Shown piece by piece: positions 51,455-60,644 of a stretch of 64,000 bases of DNA. The stretch comes from Anaerolineales bacterium (GTDB lineage Bacteria > Chloroflexota > Anaerolineae > Anaerolineales > UBA4823). Made by a program: the position numbers and the translations under genes. The number at the start of each line of letters is the position of its first letter. The first letter of the stretch is position 1. The DNA lies in NCBI GenBank assembly GCA_003105035.1, contig PQAL01000018.1, positions 124,001 to 188,000 of the forward strand. The letters are read 5' to 3'. The notes beneath the pieces were generated by a model. It did no database searches, had not been told where the DNA came from, and worked only from the letters and a program-made list of their open reading frames with translations.

Positions 51455-51503
51455 GCTTCAATCGCACTGAAGAGGTCGAGGGTTCGAATCCCTCCAGGTC
51501 CAC
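51455..51503 (+). other. attR: degenerate 3' half of tRNA-Ala
   Basis: Matches attL over 49-50 bases with three substitutions and a one-base deletion in the T-stem. It lacks the 5' half and promoter of the tRNA. This is the expected scar of the original tRNA end, now free to mutate. Confidence 0.85.
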
Positions 51504-51510
51504 TTAATTA

Positions 51511-51531
51511 CCCCCTTAGGCGGGGGTTTTT
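51511..51531 (+). terminator. Displaced original tRNA-Ala terminator
   Basis: Stem CCCCC/GGGGG with a 6-nt loop and a TTTTT run directly after the tRNA fragment. It now lies 38 kb from the functional tRNA gene. Confidence 0.7.
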
Positions 51532-51620
51532 GTTCAATTACGGATATATATGGGGGTATGACGAAGGATTTTATCTACAGGGATAAAATTTGCTGTAACC
51601 GGCTGCGACCATGATTAATA

Positions 51621-52440
51621 TTATCTATCGACAGAAATGGGTTTATCTAGCTTTACTTCGGTCAATGTCACCAGGTCGTCGATCATCTCATCGACTTCAT
51701 CCACCATAGTGGGTAGGAGATGACCATAAACATCGCTCGTTATCGATACCGTTTTATGCCCTAGTCGTCTCGATACTATGATCACTGGGACATGATGGTT
51801 GAGCAATAGGGAGGCGCTTGTGTGGCGCAGATCATGAATTCAGAAGTTATGTTTACTTACCTGCATTAGGAGGTGCTGAAAATCATGCAGGAGATTATGT
51901 TGGTGAATCTGCGTATCGACATGCGAAGGAAACATAAGATCGAACTCAATCCATTTTTCTCCAACCGCTTTACGTTCTGTCGCTGTCGTTCGTAATGCTG
52001 GCGTAATCTCTAGATCGTTTTGCTTGCAAGTATTGTACAAACGTTCCCGTACGATGTCTTGGGACCGGAATACTAGCCACCTTCGCCATGCAGACGCTCC
52101 AGCTAGCGTTCTACCTTGAACGACTGCTTCATCCGATCAAGGTCGGTCCACCGCAAGCCTAGAATTTCTGATTCCCGTAATCCTGTGGCGAATGCAATCT
52201 GAATCAGAGCTTCTACTCTGTGCTCCTTGGTTGTTATCATGAGCTGGCTTAACTGGTTTCAGTAAAGACAGCCATCTCTTTATAAGGCTTAGTTGTGGAA
52301 TCAACAAGACTTGCCAGGTTCCCTGCGAATAAATCCTACTTGACCGCCTGATTTAATGGGCAGCTCAACACATTGCGCTTTGATGTATTCATCGACAGCC
52401 TGGTGGCACGAACAAAAAAAGCATAGAATGATATATCAAC
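51621..52440 (-). pseudogene. Decayed second integrase
   Basis: Fragments in at least two shifted frames align with the intact island integrase. They include LNQAVK*DL (52336), GLRESEILGLRWTDLD and VER*LERLHGEG (52103), EKWIEFDLMFPSHVDTQIHQ, and *IHDLRHTSASLLLNHHVPV through SDVYGHLLP to a normal end. Two premature TAG codons stand where the intact gene has CAG (Gln), and a TGA precedes the HDLRH motif. It lies outside attR in the same orientation as the intact integrase, as expected if an earlier element used the same tRNA. Confidence 0.85.
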
Positions 52441-52594
52441 ACCTGCTCAGTATATTGGGTTGAGCATTCTTCACAATCGTACCTCAATGAAAGGAGAATG
52501 TATTGTCAGCCTGTGCCACAACCACCAGGATGTTTATATTACAAACATGCATGCTATCAACCACAGGCTCTATTTGGGGTATTTTATGAAAAAA

Positions 52595-53470
52595 TTACCC
52601 CTTTATCCCGGTAAATGTGATACCCTGGATGAAGTATCGTTGAGCAATGAAGAAGATGATTACCATGGGCAACAACGCAACTATTGAAGCTGCCATTAAA
52701 TATCCCCAGTGCACGGTATATGTGCTTCGAAAGAAATTTAGTCCCAAGGCGATGGTATAGTTTGATTGTTTGTGTAAGAACACTAATGGATACAAGAAAT
52801 CGTTCCATACTCCTTGAAAGTTAAATATGGCGATGGCGGCTAAAGCTGGCTTTGAGAGCGGTAAAATCACCTTCCATAGGATTTGCAATCGGTTAGCACC
52901 GTCGATCAAGGCGGCTTCTTCAAGCTCGAGGGGAATATTCATAAAAAACTGTCTTAATAAAAAGATATAAAATGGACTGCCAAAGAAGGCTGGCACGATC
53001 AGTGGCAAGTAAGAGTCTATCCATCCAAGCGTATTAAATTCAATATATAACGGAATAATCCGGACAGGTTCAACCAGCATCATGGTCGATAACATGAGGA
53101 TGAAGAAGAAATTCTTGCCTGGCGCGCGTAGCCGTGCAAATCCATATGCGATTATGGTACAGGATAAAAGATTTCCAAGGATAGCCAGGGCAGCGATAAA
53201 AAGGGTGTTGAGGGCAAAACGTCCAAAAGGCACATAGGTCAGCGCTTCCGGATAATTTTGCCAGCGCAATGGACTGGGAATCCACTGGGGGGGATACTGC
53301 ATGACCTGGTAATCAGATTTGAAAGAGGAGGACAAAGCCCAAAAGAGTGGCAGGATAAACATCAAAGAGCCCACAATCAACATCAAATAAACGATCAGGT
53401 TCCAGATATTCCTACGCCAATGAGCAGGGTGCAAATAGTCTTGCTCATTAAATGAATTTCTAGAAGCCAT
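52595..53470 (-). CDS. Carbohydrate ABC transporter permease, MalG type
   Basis: 291 residues, six predicted membrane helices (for example VYLMLIVGSLMFILPLFWAL at the N-terminus). The cytoplasmic EAA loop ELEEAALIDGANRLQILWKV carries the ATPase contact sequence of binding-protein-dependent permeases. Together with the upstream MalF-type permease it forms the membrane channel of a sugar uptake system. It starts 3 nt after that gene. No ATPase gene is nearby, so a shared MsmK-like ATPase is likely. Confidence 0.88.
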   Translation of the reverse strand: MASRNSFNEQDYLHPAHWRRNIWNLIVYLMLIVGSLMFILPLFWALSSSFKSDYQVMQYPPQWIPSPLRWQNYPEALTYVPFGRFALNTLFIAALAILGNLLSCTIIAYGFARLRAPGKNFFFILMLSTMMLVEPVRIIPLYIEFNTLGWIDSYLPLIVPAFFGSPFYIFLLRQFFMNIPLELEEAALIDGANRLQILWKVILPLSKPALAAIAIFNFQGVWNDFLYPLVFLHKQSNYTIALGLNFFRSTYTVHWGYLMAASIVALLPMVIIFFIAQRYFIQGITFTGIKG

Positions 53471-53473
53471 CCA

Positions 53474-54403
53474 TCATTCTCCGATACTGCGATAAAACAC
53501 CCATTTACCTGAGGTCATGAAGATCACTAATGTACAGCCTAAAACGACTAAGAAAAGCACCCAGGCCATGGCTGATGCATACCCCATCTGAAGGTGTTCA
53601 AAAGCCTTGCGATACAGATAGAGCACATAAAAGAGGGTCGAATCCAACGGTCCACCGTTTGTTGCTACAAAAGCGTTGGTAAAGGTTTGAAAAGTCAGAA
53701 TAATGCCGAAAATCAAGTTGAATAGAAGCGATGGCGTCAGCAGGGGCAAAGTTACTTTCCAGAATTTATTCCAACGATTCGCACCATCAATCTCTGCAAC
53801 TTCATACAGAACTATAGGTATATCCTGTAACCCTGCGAGGAATATTATCATTGTCCGGCCAACGCCCCATAAAGACATCATGATCAAGGCGCTCAATGCC
53901 CATTTAGGGTCCAGCAGCCAACGAGGTCCCTGAATACCAATATAAGAGAGCAGGGTATTGATCAAGCCATGTTGAGGGTTGAACATCCACATCCACATTA
54001 CAACGTAGGCAACCCCGCTCAGCACGGATGGCAAATAATATACAGTTCTGAATACGCCGATTCCGCGTAACTTTTGATTAAGCAGGAGAGCCAGCGACAA
54101 GCCAAAAATCAAATCCATTGGTACGTAGACCAAGGTATATACCAGGGTAACCTGGAATGATTTGAGTGCCAGCGTATCCCTGGTGAACAGGCGTATATAA
54201 TTGTCCATTCCTACAAACTGGGGTGAAGTCAGTAGATCCCATTCGGTCAAGCTGAAATAAAACGAGGCTAGGATAGGCCCCAGATAAAATAAAATGAAAC
54301 CAATTAGCCATGGAGAGATGCATAGATAGAAGAAGACAGCCTCACGCTGACGCAATTTTAGCCTGGAGATACGCAGGCCGGTTTTGATTGAGGCCAAGTT
54401 CAT
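53474..54403 (-). CDS. Carbohydrate ABC transporter permease, MalF/UgpA type
   Basis: 309 residues from the ATG at 54403. A longer frame to 54460 would begin inside the 11-bp inverted repeat that separates it from the binding-protein gene, so I prefer the inner start, although no clear ribosome site precedes either. Six membrane helices are predicted, with the EAA loop YEVAEIDGANRWNKFWKVTL. Partner of the MalG-type permease for ATP-driven sugar import; substrate unknown. Confidence 0.85.
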   Translation of the reverse strand: MNLASIKTGLRISRLKLRQREAVFFYLCISPWLIGFILFYLGPILASFYFSLTEWDLLTSPQFVGMDNYIRLFTRDTLALKSFQVTLVYTLVYVPMDLIFGLSLALLLNQKLRGIGVFRTVYYLPSVLSGVAYVVMWMWMFNPQHGLINTLLSYIGIQGPRWLLDPKWALSALIMMSLWGVGRTMIIFLAGLQDIPIVLYEVAEIDGANRWNKFWKVTLPLLTPSLLFNLIFGIILTFQTFTNAFVATNGGPLDSTLFYVLYLYRKAFEHLQMGYASAMAWVLFLVVLGCTLVIFMTSGKWVFYRSIGE

Positions 54404-54442
54404 GGGAGGAAATAAACGAAGGGATGCCTTAGGGGGGTAGGT

Positions 54443-54472
54443 GGGAGTGCCCATGTCCATGTGGGCACTCCC
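54443..54472. repeat. Perfect 11-bp inverted repeat between binding protein and permease genes
   Basis: GGGAGTGCCCA and TGGGCACTCCC with an 8-nt loop, no T-run. Such hairpins often stabilise the abundant binding-protein part of the message or partly stop transcription before the permeases. Confidence 0.75.
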
Positions 54473-54485
54473 AGGTCAGAAATTG

Positions 54486-55865
54486 TTATTTCAGTTTTTC
54501 ATCCAATGCAGCTTGAGCTTCCTGGGCGGCGGTTTGCATAACTTGTGCTACATCCGCACTAGGATCGATCAATACCGTCTCAAGAGCTTTACGCAGTGCA
54601 GGGTCGCCTGTTTCTCCCCAGTAATCGGTGGATACATACGCCCGAGGGGCCAGATAATCAAGCCCACGGATCCAGGCACCTTCAATCGGATCAGTTGTCA
54701 TACCGGCAGCTTCTGCCACGGCGGCGACAGGCGGGATAGCGTGTAATTTCCAGATTTCCGAGCCTTCAGCACCAACATAGAACTTCAGGAAGCGCCAGGC
54801 AGCTTCAGGATTCTTTGAGCCACTGAAGATGCCAAAGCCTCCCCAGAATAGCACGTTGGCTTTCACATCACCAGCGGGTACTTCTACTGTACCCAGGTCC
54901 ACGTTCGGATTGCTGAGCAGGCCTGTTTGGGGCCAGCGACCGAACAGGCGCATGGCAGCTTTCCCTGACTCGAACTCGGGGTTGCCACCAGCCCACAAGT
55001 TAAAATCAGCAGGTGGAGGGGCTACTTTGTACTTGTTATATAAATCAGCATAGAACTGCACTGCCTTTATCGTCGCTGGAGAATCCATGTAGCCAACATA
55101 GCTCGTGCCATCAGGGCTGATCAGGCTACCGCCAGCAGCTGCCACCCAGTATTCAAATCCGCTGGTCCAATTGGCAGACAGTTGAGCACCCCAGATATCG
55201 GTCTGACCATCGCCATCGACATCCTTGGTAAGCTCTTGTGCTGTTGCCAGGAAATCATCCCAGGTCCAATCATCTTTTGGATAAGCTACGTTGTACTCAT
55301 CAAAAATCTTCTTATTGTAATAGACGGCCAGAGGCGAGAAGTCCTTGGGCAGGAAATATTGTACGCCCTGGTATTTACCAGGATCCAACGTACCCGGTAG
55401 GTAAATACTGGTATCTAAAGCATAATTCCCACCAATAAAATCATCCAGGGGCAGGAACCCTCCCTTTGAAACAAACATAGGAACGGCATCATCGCCAATC
55501 TGGATAATGTCTGGTGCGTCACCAGCTGCAATTTGGGTCAACAGGCGGGTGTAATAGTCATTTCCTGAAACAGCCTCAAGCTGCACCAGGATATCAGGAT
55601 TTTGTTTTTCAAACTCGGCAATGATCTCTTGATGTGGGTTTAGTCCTTCACCACTGTCGCCAGTGCCCACTCGTAAAATGATTTTACTGCCTTCGGGAAG
55701 AGGCGCTGAGGTGGGAGTAACAACGACTTCTTTGGTAACCTCCACTGTTTTTTCTATGGTGATAACTTCTGGTGTCGGTGTTGTTGCCTGTGCACAACCT
55801 GCAATGAGAGAGGCAAGCATTATGCCCGTTAAAAGAAAAATGGGAATACGTAGGTACTTTTTCAC
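54486..55865 (-). CDS. Sugar ABC transporter substrate-binding lipoprotein
   Basis: 459 residues; GTG start after AAAAGGAGGATG. Signal peptide with lipobox LIAGC (lipidated C24), then a Thr/Pro/Val-rich linker. The mature part has the cluster B solute-binding fold: FEKQNPDILVQLE, IAAGDAPDIIQIGDD, YYNKKIFDEYNV and FWGGFGIFSG. Anchored outside the membrane, it delivers a sugar or oligosaccharide to the two permeases. First gene of the three-gene operon. Confidence 0.9.
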   Translation of the reverse strand: MKKYLRIPIFLLTGIMLASLIAGCAQATTPTPEVITIEKTVEVTKEVVVTPTSAPLPEGSKIILRVGTGDSGEGLNPHQEIIAEFEKQNPDILVQLEAVSGNDYYTRLLTQIAAGDAPDIIQIGDDAVPMFVSKGGFLPLDDFIGGNYALDTSIYLPGTLDPGKYQGVQYFLPKDFSPLAVYYNKKIFDEYNVAYPKDDWTWDDFLATAQELTKDVDGDGQTDIWGAQLSANWTSGFEYWVAAAGGSLISPDGTSYVGYMDSPATIKAVQFYADLYNKYKVAPPPADFNLWAGGNPEFESGKAAMRLFGRWPQTGLLSNPNVDLGTVEVPAGDVKANVLFWGGFGIFSGSKNPEAAWRFLKFYVGAEGSEIWKLHAIPPVAAVAEAAGMTTDPIEGAWIRGLDYLAPRAYVSTDYWGETGDPALRKALETVLIDPSADVAQVMQTAAQEAQAALDEKLK

Positions 55866-56285
55866 AGAATCATCCTCCTTTTATGAAATGATCAACTGCT
55901 ATTAGAAAATTTTTGTCAATTGAAAAAGAATATTTCCACCAGGATTTCTCTGTGGTAACCACCTCCTAAGTCTGATTATCGAGGAGCTTTAAATAATTTA
56001 GGATCTACATATAATCATAATGCAAAAACTGTTTTTTTACTATCTTAACTATTTTTTTGATACGGTAACGAATTTTCCAGGGTAAACTGGTTTTAATCAA
56101 TAAAGCCAATCTCTAAGGCATCAAGTCAGTAATCACCGAAAGATGATTCTTTCCATCCGGAATTCTGGTAAAGGGAATCAAGTGGGCAACATTAATTTAA
56201 TATTTGACAGCGAAAAAGTAGATTTGGATGGTATTATTCTTCTGAGAATAGTATCTCTACAAAAAATCTTGGGATAGTCATAGAA
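55866..56285. other. Divergent intergenic region
   Basis: Promoters for the sugar transporter (leftward) and the heliorhodopsin operon (rightward) should lie here. A TTGACA at 56204 has no properly spaced -10. GGTAACC sits in a short palindrome near 55954. No copy of the LacI palindrome of 62263 is seen. Confidence 0.45.
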
Positions 56286-56756
56286 ATGACATTTCCTATA
56301 GTAACCGGATCCAACTTGCTCAGAGAGAAGCTGACCCTGCCTCGGGATTTCCAAGGCAGATTCAATCTTGTTTTTATCGCTTTTGAACAGTGGCAGCAGA
56401 CGGAGGTAGATTCCTGGATGGCATTGGTCAGGGAAATGGAAGAGCAGGTTGACTATCTGGCTTACTATGAGCTGCCAACCATACAGACCAGGAATTCTTT
56501 ATACAAGATGTTTATCAATGAAGGCATGCGAGCTGGCACCCCTAATCCAAAAACCCGTGAACGTACGATCACGCTGTATCTCGATAAAAGGGATTTTCGC
56601 TCCGCTTTGGATATGCCGGATGAAGAGCACATATACTTATTAGTTGTAGACCGCCAGGGGTATGAGTACTTCCGCACTCGCGGTCCATATACTCAGGAGG
56701 GGGACATGGCTCTACGTCAGGTACTTCTCCAACTCGCCCCAAAAGCGAAGGAATGA
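56286..56756 (+). CDS. Unknown thioredoxin-like protein, first gene of heliorhodopsin operon
   Basis: 156 residues. The order LPRDFQGRFNLVFIAFEQ, DSWMALVREMEEQ and IYLLVVDRQGYEYFRTRG fits a thioredoxin fold without the C-x-x-C pair, similar in plan to mitochondrial Atp10-like proteins. No signal peptide, so cytoplasmic. The stop codon is directly followed by the TTG of the next gene, arguing for coexpression. Function unknown. Confidence 0.5.
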   Translation: MTFPIVTGSNLLREKLTLPRDFQGRFNLVFIAFEQWQQTEVDSWMALVREMEEQVDYLAYYELPTIQTRNSLYKMFINEGMRAGTPNPKTRERTITLYLDKRDFRSALDMPDEEHIYLLVVDRQGYEYFRTRGPYTQEGDMALRQVLLQLAPKAKE

Positions 56757-58304
56757 TTGGAACGGGTCGCAAGCGATGAACCTCGTACTCAATGGCAAAG
56801 AATGGTGTCGGAGAACAACAAAGATCGTCTCATTTTGGTGACCGGCGCAACCGGGTATATTGGAGGGCGACTTGTTCCCCGGTTGTTAAAGCCAGGATAC
56901 CGCGTCCGTTGCCTGGTGCGCGATCCGGCCCCCTTGCATAGATATGCCTGGCACAGTGCCGTCGAGACCGTTACAGGAGACGTGCTCCAGCCAGATACTC
57001 TTGGGCCAGCCATGCAAGGAGTATCCGCGGCTTACTACTTGATCCACAGCATGTCAGCCGGCTCTGGCTTTCACCAGCTTGACCTAGTTGCAGCCCATAA
57101 TTTTGGCACGGCTGCCTGCGAGGCTGGAGTCGAGCAGCTCATCTATCTTGGTGGTCTGGCTGAAACCACATCCAATTTATCGCAACACCTGCGCTCGCGC
57201 CTGCAAACGGGTGACGCTCTGCGTAGTTCCGGTATCCCAGTAACTGAATTTCGAGCTGGAGTCATTGTGGGTTCTGGCAGCATCTCCTTTGAAATGATCC
57301 GATATCTGACCGAGCGTGTACCGGTAATGATCTGCCCACGCTGGGTCTATACGCCCACTCAACCGATTGGGATTGGGGAAGTTTTGGAATACCTGGCGAC
57401 AGCGCTAGATGTGCCGGAGAGCTCTGGGCGCATTATCGAGGTCGGAGGATCTGAAATCATTACTTACGGAAAAATGATGATAGTTTATGCCGAGGTTCGG
57501 GGTCTTAAACGCTGGATGGTGCCTGTACCGGTTCTAACGCCGCGTTTATCATCCTACTGGGTCAACTTGGTCACTCCCATCTCATCAGCCCTGGCACGCC
57601 CACTCATAGAAGGATTGCGCACCGAAAGCACAGTGCACGATCCGATTGCCAGGCAGCTATTCCCCCACGTCCAGCCGGTAGATTATCGTACATCGGTAGA
57701 GCGGGCACTCACCGACTTGGAACCGGGGAAGATTGATTCCACCTGGATTGACTACCTAAGTGCCACATGGGGTGATGGAACTGCCGTAACCATGACTGTT
57801 CACGAAGGCATGATTTTGGAGTTCCACAAGCGTGTTGTCCCATCTTCTGCAGAAACTGTTTATCATACCTTCACCGGCCTGGGGGGAAAGCGTAGATGGC
57901 CTGCTATTACGTGGGTATGGAAGCTGCGCGGCTTTCTGGACCAGATATTTGGTGGAGTTGGCTTTCGGCGTGAGCGTCGCGATCCTGATGAATTGCAGGT
58001 GGGAGATGCACTTGATTTCTGGCGGGTTGAAACCCTGGAGCCGGGACATTTGTTGAGATTGCGTAGTGAGATGAAAATGCCAGGAATCGCCTGGCTAGAG
58101 TGGCATGTCACCCCTAGAGGTAAGGAAAGTGCATTGTTATTGCAAACTTCTTTCTTTGCTCCCAAGGGAATGTTGGGATGGTTGTACTGGTATGCGGTCT
58201 ACCCACTTCATAAATTGATTTATAAGAAGCTCATCGATCAGATCGCAGCTCACGCAACAAGCTCAAAACTCAAAGAAGACAGTATACCCAAGGAGCTTAT
58301 ATAG
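56757..58304 (+). CDS. SDR-type NAD(P)-binding protein with DUF2867 domain
   Basis: 515 residues. Extended SDR N-terminus with TGATGYIGGRLVPRLL and the typical LVRDP after strand 2. The active-site tyrosine motif is replaced by the atypical pattern of NmrA-like members. From about 350 on comes a DUF2867-type domain (PSSAETVYHTFTGLGGKRRW), a START-like cavity fold. Start TTG at 56757; ATG at 56802 is an alternative just before the glycine motif. The families SDR-DUF2867, DUF2177 and DUF1295 recur together in proteobacterial light or singlet-oxygen regulons, as far as I recall, which fits the heliorhodopsin downstream. Confidence 0.7.
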   Translation: MERVASDEPRTQWQRMVSENNKDRLILVTGATGYIGGRLVPRLLKPGYRVRCLVRDPAPLHRYAWHSAVETVTGDVLQPDTLGPAMQGVSAAYYLIHSMSAGSGFHQLDLVAAHNFGTAACEAGVEQLIYLGGLAETTSNLSQHLRSRLQTGDALRSSGIPVTEFRAGVIVGSGSISFEMIRYLTERVPVMICPRWVYTPTQPIGIGEVLEYLATALDVPESSGRIIEVGGSEIITYGKMMIVYAEVRGLKRWMVPVPVLTPRLSSYWVNLVTPISSALARPLIEGLRTESTVHDPIARQLFPHVQPVDYRTSVERALTDLEPGKIDSTWIDYLSATWGDGTAVTMTVHEGMILEFHKRVVPSSAETVYHTFTGLGGKRRWPAITWVWKLRGFLDQIFGGVGFRRERRDPDELQVGDALDFWRVETLEPGHLLRLRSEMKMPGIAWLEWHVTPRGKESALLLQTSFFAPKGMLGWLYWYAVYPLHKLIYKKLIDQIAAHATSSKLKEDSIPKELI

Positions 58305-58705
58305 TGCGATCCTATATCAAACTATACCTTATTACTCTGATTACATTCTTCGTGATCGATATAGTCTGGCTTGGACTTGTAGCAGGAACACTTTATCGGA
58401 GTTATCTTGGTTTCTTGTTTGCTCCCACAACCAATTGGGTCGCCGCGGTACTTTTCTACCTGCTGTTTATCCTGGGGATCCTGGTATTTGTTGTCGTGCC
58501 TGGGCTGCAAGATAGCTCACTTAAGGCAACCCTTCTCCGGGCGGTATTGTTTGGGCTGGTTACCTATGCCACTTACGACCTGACCAATCTAGCAACCGTG
58601 AAAAACTGGCCTGTACTGATCACCGTGATAGACATGGCCTGGGGAATGGTCTTGAGCGTTCTGGTAAGTTACATCAGTTTTCTAGCGGGCAAGCGGCTAA
58701 ATTAA
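58304..58705 (+). CDS. DUF2177 family membrane protein
   Basis: 133 residues, four membrane helices. FVIDIVWLGLVAGTLYRSYL at the N-terminus and FGLVTYATYDLTNLATVKNW in the third helix are the DUF2177 hallmarks. GTG start overlapping the upstream stop by one base, with AAGGAG 8 nt before it. Function unknown. Its position between the SDR-DUF2867 gene and heliorhodopsin, 48 bases apart, suggests a shared membrane or light-stress role. Confidence 0.78.
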   Translation: MRSYIKLYLITLITFFVIDIVWLGLVAGTLYRSYLGFLFAPTTNWVAAVLFYLLFILGILVFVVVPGLQDSSLKATLLRAVLFGLVTYATYDLTNLATVKNWPVLITVIDMAWGMVLSVLVSYISFLAGKRLN

Positions 58706-58753
58706 TATGATAATCAGTAATAAATAAATCTCTTTATATGAGGAGGATATTAA

Positions 58754-59560
58754 ATGGTAACCACAAGTAACGAAACAGATGGTTCAACAAGTGTAATGGA
58801 GCGCAAGTATACCGGACTGCGACGCTTCAACCTGGGAATGGGAATCCTGCACCTTATCCAGGGTATCTTTATGATCGCGGTCAGCAATGACACCACTTAC
58901 CCCATCTATACTAATTTCCTGAACTTCGATATCGCTACTCGTTCACTGAAACCTAACGCTGAGCTAGTTTATGAGGTTCCGTTTGGTATCGCCGTGGCTT
59001 TTTTCCTGTTGATTTCAGCTGTAGCACACTTCTACCTGGCTACAATTGGGTACCAGCGCTATGTGAAAAATTTGAAGACGGGCATGAACTCCACTCGCTT
59101 TTATGAATATGCGCTAAGTTCTTCATTGATGATCGTATTAATCGGCATGCTAGTCGGCATCTGGGATCTTGGCGCAATTATCTTAATCTTCGCCGTGAAC
59201 GCCACGATGAATCTGTTTGGCATCATGATGGAGCTGCACAACCAGCACACCGAGAAAACAAACTGGACGGCTTTTATCTATGGATGCATTGCTGGGATTG
59301 TCCCATGGATCGTGATCATGCTCTACTTCGTGGGCGCGGTCAATTCTGGGGAAGCCAAACCACCACCGTTTGTTTACACCATTGTCCCGACATTGTTTGT
59401 TTTTTTCAATATCTTCGCCATCAACATGGTTCTTCAGTATAAGAAGATCGGCCCATGGAAGGATTACCTGTTCGGGGAGCGCGTCTATATCATCCTAAGC
59501 CTGTCGGCGAAGACCGTCCTTGCCTGGCTGATCTGGGCTGGCACCCTGGCACCTGTATAG
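58754..59560 (+). CDS. Heliorhodopsin
   Basis: 268 residues, seven hydrophobic helices. The first is RRFNLGMGILHLIQGIFM, the heliorhodopsin form of helix 1. Helix 3 has RFYEYALSSSLM with the counterion glutamate E118; helix 4-5 has GIWDLGAIILIFAVNATMN. Helix 7 has LSLSAKTVLAWLIWAGTL with retinal Schiff-base lysine K253. Heliorhodopsins are inverted-topology retinal photoreceptors with a slow photocycle and no ion transport in the cases known. GAGGAGG ribosome site. No carotenoid or retinal genes are in the window. Last gene of the apparent four-gene operon. Confidence 0.92.
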   Translation: MVTTSNETDGSTSVMERKYTGLRRFNLGMGILHLIQGIFMIAVSNDTTYPIYTNFLNFDIATRSLKPNAELVYEVPFGIAVAFFLLISAVAHFYLATIGYQRYVKNLKTGMNSTRFYEYALSSSLMIVLIGMLVGIWDLGAIILIFAVNATMNLFGIMMELHNQHTEKTNWTAFIYGCIAGIVPWIVIMLYFVGAVNSGEAKPPPFVYTIVPTLFVFFNIFAINMVLQYKKIGPWKDYLFGERVYIILSLSAKTVLAWLIWAGTLAPV

Positions 59561-59628
59561 TAAAAAACCGGTTATAAGCCATTGCATGATAACGCTGATT
59601 CGAAAAGGTGAAATTATCGGTTGATAAG

Positions 59629-59664
59629 AGAGGGGTGGTAAGATTCGTTATGATCCACCCCTCT
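59629..59664 (+). terminator. Terminator-like hairpin after heliorhodopsin
   Basis: Perfect 10-bp stem AGAGGGGTGG/CCACCCCTCT with a 16-nt loop, 68 bases past the stop codon; the following T-run is short. The remaining 59665-59961 gap should hold the alternative oxidase promoter. Confidence 0.5.
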
Positions 59665-59961
59665 TGAGGCACCAGAGTGGTCTCTAAAATGTAATTTTGT
59701 CCCACTTCCAAGTAAGTTGCCGAAATGCATATTAGATGGCGCGAGGAGAAACCATGAAACGGACGGATTTTGGTGCATAATAGGTGTGTAATTCTAAATG
59801 CTAGCCTTAAAAATGACCGAATAATGGCATTGCCAGCCTGAAGCAATTGTAAACAACCAGAAATTTATTCGTCATCCTATTGTTATGGCATAATATTCAC
59901 ATATTTTCACATAGTAGCCATAGAACGTACCAGAGCAGGTAAACTTTATAGGAGACCCTCA

Positions 59962-60576
59962 ATGACTACTGAAATTTCGCTGAAACGACATCATTCACCT
60001 GATAGTATTTCGGATCGATTTGCACTTGCTGTCACCAAGTTGGCGCGCTTCTTCGCAGATATTTTTTTTGCTCGTCGCTATGGTAACCGAGCGGTTGTCC
60101 TGGAAACGGTTGCTGCAGTCCCGGGCATGGTTGGAGGCGTTTTACAGCATTTGCGTGCTTTGCGTCGCATGGAAAGCGATAAAGGCTGGATCCGTACCTT
60201 GCTCGAAGAAGCCGAAAACGAGCGCATGCACTTGATGACCTTTATAAACTTCACCCAACCGACGCGGTTGGAGCGTCTGATAATTCTAGTGGCTCAGGGA
60301 ATTTTCTTCAACGGATTCTTTCTACTATATTTAATATCGTCAAGAACTGCTCATCGTGTCGTGGGTTATTTTGAAGAGGAAGCAATCCATAGCTACACAG
60401 AGTACCTTAATGATATAGACAGTGGAAAAATAGCCAACGCCCCTGCACCGAAAATAGCAATTGATTATTGGAACCTGGCATTGGATTCAAGGTTGAGAGA
60501 CGTGATAATTGTCGTCCGCGCAGATGAGAGCCATCACCGCGATGTAAATCATGGATTCGCTGATGAGTTATCGTGA
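59962..60576 (+). CDS. Alternative oxidase (AOX)
   Basis: 204 residues. All diiron ligands of the AOX family are visible: E48 ([10 protein letters not shown]), E87-x2-H90 ([11 protein letters not shown]), the glutamate cluster 138-140 ([11 protein letters not shown]) and E189-x2-H192 ([14 protein letters not shown]). The protein lacks the long N-terminal extension of plant and protist enzymes. It would be a monotopic membrane quinol oxidase reducing O2 to water without proton pumping. ATAGGAGACC ribosome site. It stands alone between heliorhodopsin and a DUF1295 gene. Rare outside Proteobacteria and eukaryotes. Confidence 0.9.
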   Translation: MTTEISLKRHHSPDSISDRFALAVTKLARFFADIFFARRYGNRAVVLETVAAVPGMVGGVLQHLRALRRMESDKGWIRTLLEEAENERMHLMTFINFTQPTRLERLIILVAQGIFFNGFFLLYLISSRTAHRVVGYFEEEAIHSYTEYLNDIDSGKIANAPAPKIAIDYWNLALDSRLRDVIIVVRADESHHRDVNHGFADELS

Positions 60577-60644
60577 TACCAAAAAACCAAACAAGCATCA
60601 CACTCGCGTACTGTGCAGCGTTATGAAACGCTGCTCAACTGTGA

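Larger units (their letters stand above)
13317..51503. mobile_element. 38-kb integrative defence island in tRNA-Ala
   Basis: Delimited by the tRNA-derived direct repeats. The left end carries integrase, excisionase-like, initiator-like and RHH genes on the minus strand. The cargo from 17.4 to 50.1 kb is entirely on the plus strand and consists of defence-type and unknown accessory genes. A second excisionase-like gene is near the right end. No relaxase or conjugation genes are seen, so if mobile it would depend on helper functions or on its own excision and replication. Confidence 0.82.

Noticed and set aside
51455-51503. A second tRNA-Ala gene
   Set aside because: Only the anticodon arm to 3' end is present, with a deleted T-stem base and no D-arm, acceptor 5' strand or promoter. 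It is an attachment-site scar.
13421-51503. A conjugative element (ICE)
   Set aside because: No relaxase, coupling protein or type IV secretion genes were recognised.
52103-52338. Amber (TAG) recoding as glutamine in the second integrase
   Set aside because: Both TAGs replace CAG, but a TGA and frame changes are also present in the same relic, and neighbouring genes use TAG as normal stops.
53474-54460. Start of the MalF-type permease at 54460
   Set aside because: That ATG lies inside the perfect inverted repeat and the extra residues have no family character; the inner ATG at 54403 is preferred.
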